Origin: Actinocrinis sp046724665
GTDB taxonomy: Bacteria > Actinomycetota > Actinomycetes > Streptomycetales > Catenulisporaceae
Length of the DNA: 6,175 nucleotides
Direction of reading: 5' to 3'
NCBI GenBank assembly: GCA_046724665.1
Contig: JBKOWZ010000173.1
Location: forward strand, 1-6,175
The notes below the pieces were generated by a model that was given only the letters and a program-made list of their open reading frames with translations, searched no databases and was not told where the DNA came from. The number at the start of each line of letters is the position of its first letter. Within the stretch, counting starts at the first letter, position 1. A program made the position numbers and the translations under genes. Positions 6,164 to 6,175 of the stretch are shown here, one piece after another.

Positions 6164-6175
6164 AATGACTATGCT

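Larger units (their letters stand above)
5925..6175 (-). other. Upstream region of kgd
   Basis: This stretch carries no recognisable gene on either strand and is less GC-rich than the rest of the window, as expected for a promoter region. The kgd frame stays open here back to 6083, but the extra translation (KRKRAEPA and before) resembles no part of the family that I recall. The best promoter candidate on the minus strand is an extended -10, TGTGATACT (6116-6108), without a convincing -35 box. A tandem TAGTCCG direct repeat lies at 6148-6163. The neighbouring upstream gene is outside the window. Confidence 0.5.

Overview
The window is high-GC throughout, with GTG starts, strong third-position G/C bias and an actinobacterial-type fused 2-oxoglutarate decarboxylase. 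It is best read as a chromosomal segment of an actinomycete of the Streptomyces/Catenulispora kind; the genus cannot be fixed from the sequence alone. Every real gene lies on the minus strand, so transcription runs from right to left.

Reading in the direction of transcription: positions 5925-6175 hold the upstream region of kgd. kgd itself (5924-2022) encodes a 1300-residue fused E2o/E1o enzyme of the TCA cycle. Its TAG stop codon lies inside a CTAG that borders a 158-bp fold-back element (1864-2021). The element has near-perfect terminal inverted repeats, an exact palindrome at its centre and CTAG at both outer edges, so it looks like a MITE inserted at the stop codon. A strong GC-rich hairpin (1796-1828) follows. 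Next is a 64-residue conserved small protein (1745-1551) that I recognise as the DUF6104 family, which I recall as a common neighbour of kgd in actinomycetes.

A second transcription unit follows. It has a sigma70-like promoter overlapped and followed by two copies of a CGATATATCG-type operator (1475-1514). The first gene is a DUF4097 beta-repeat protein (1442-459). It overlaps by ATGA a PadR-family regulator (462 to 1) that runs off the left edge. This looks like an autoregulated pair: the PadR protein probably binds the two operators and controls itself and the DUF4097 protein.

The metabolic core (kgd plus the small protein) is ordinary for the phylum. The most unusual parts are the fold-back element at the kgd stop codon, the double operator, and an 11-residue repeat in the C-terminal helix of the PadR protein. 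I saw no RNA gene, CRISPR array or complete insertion sequence.
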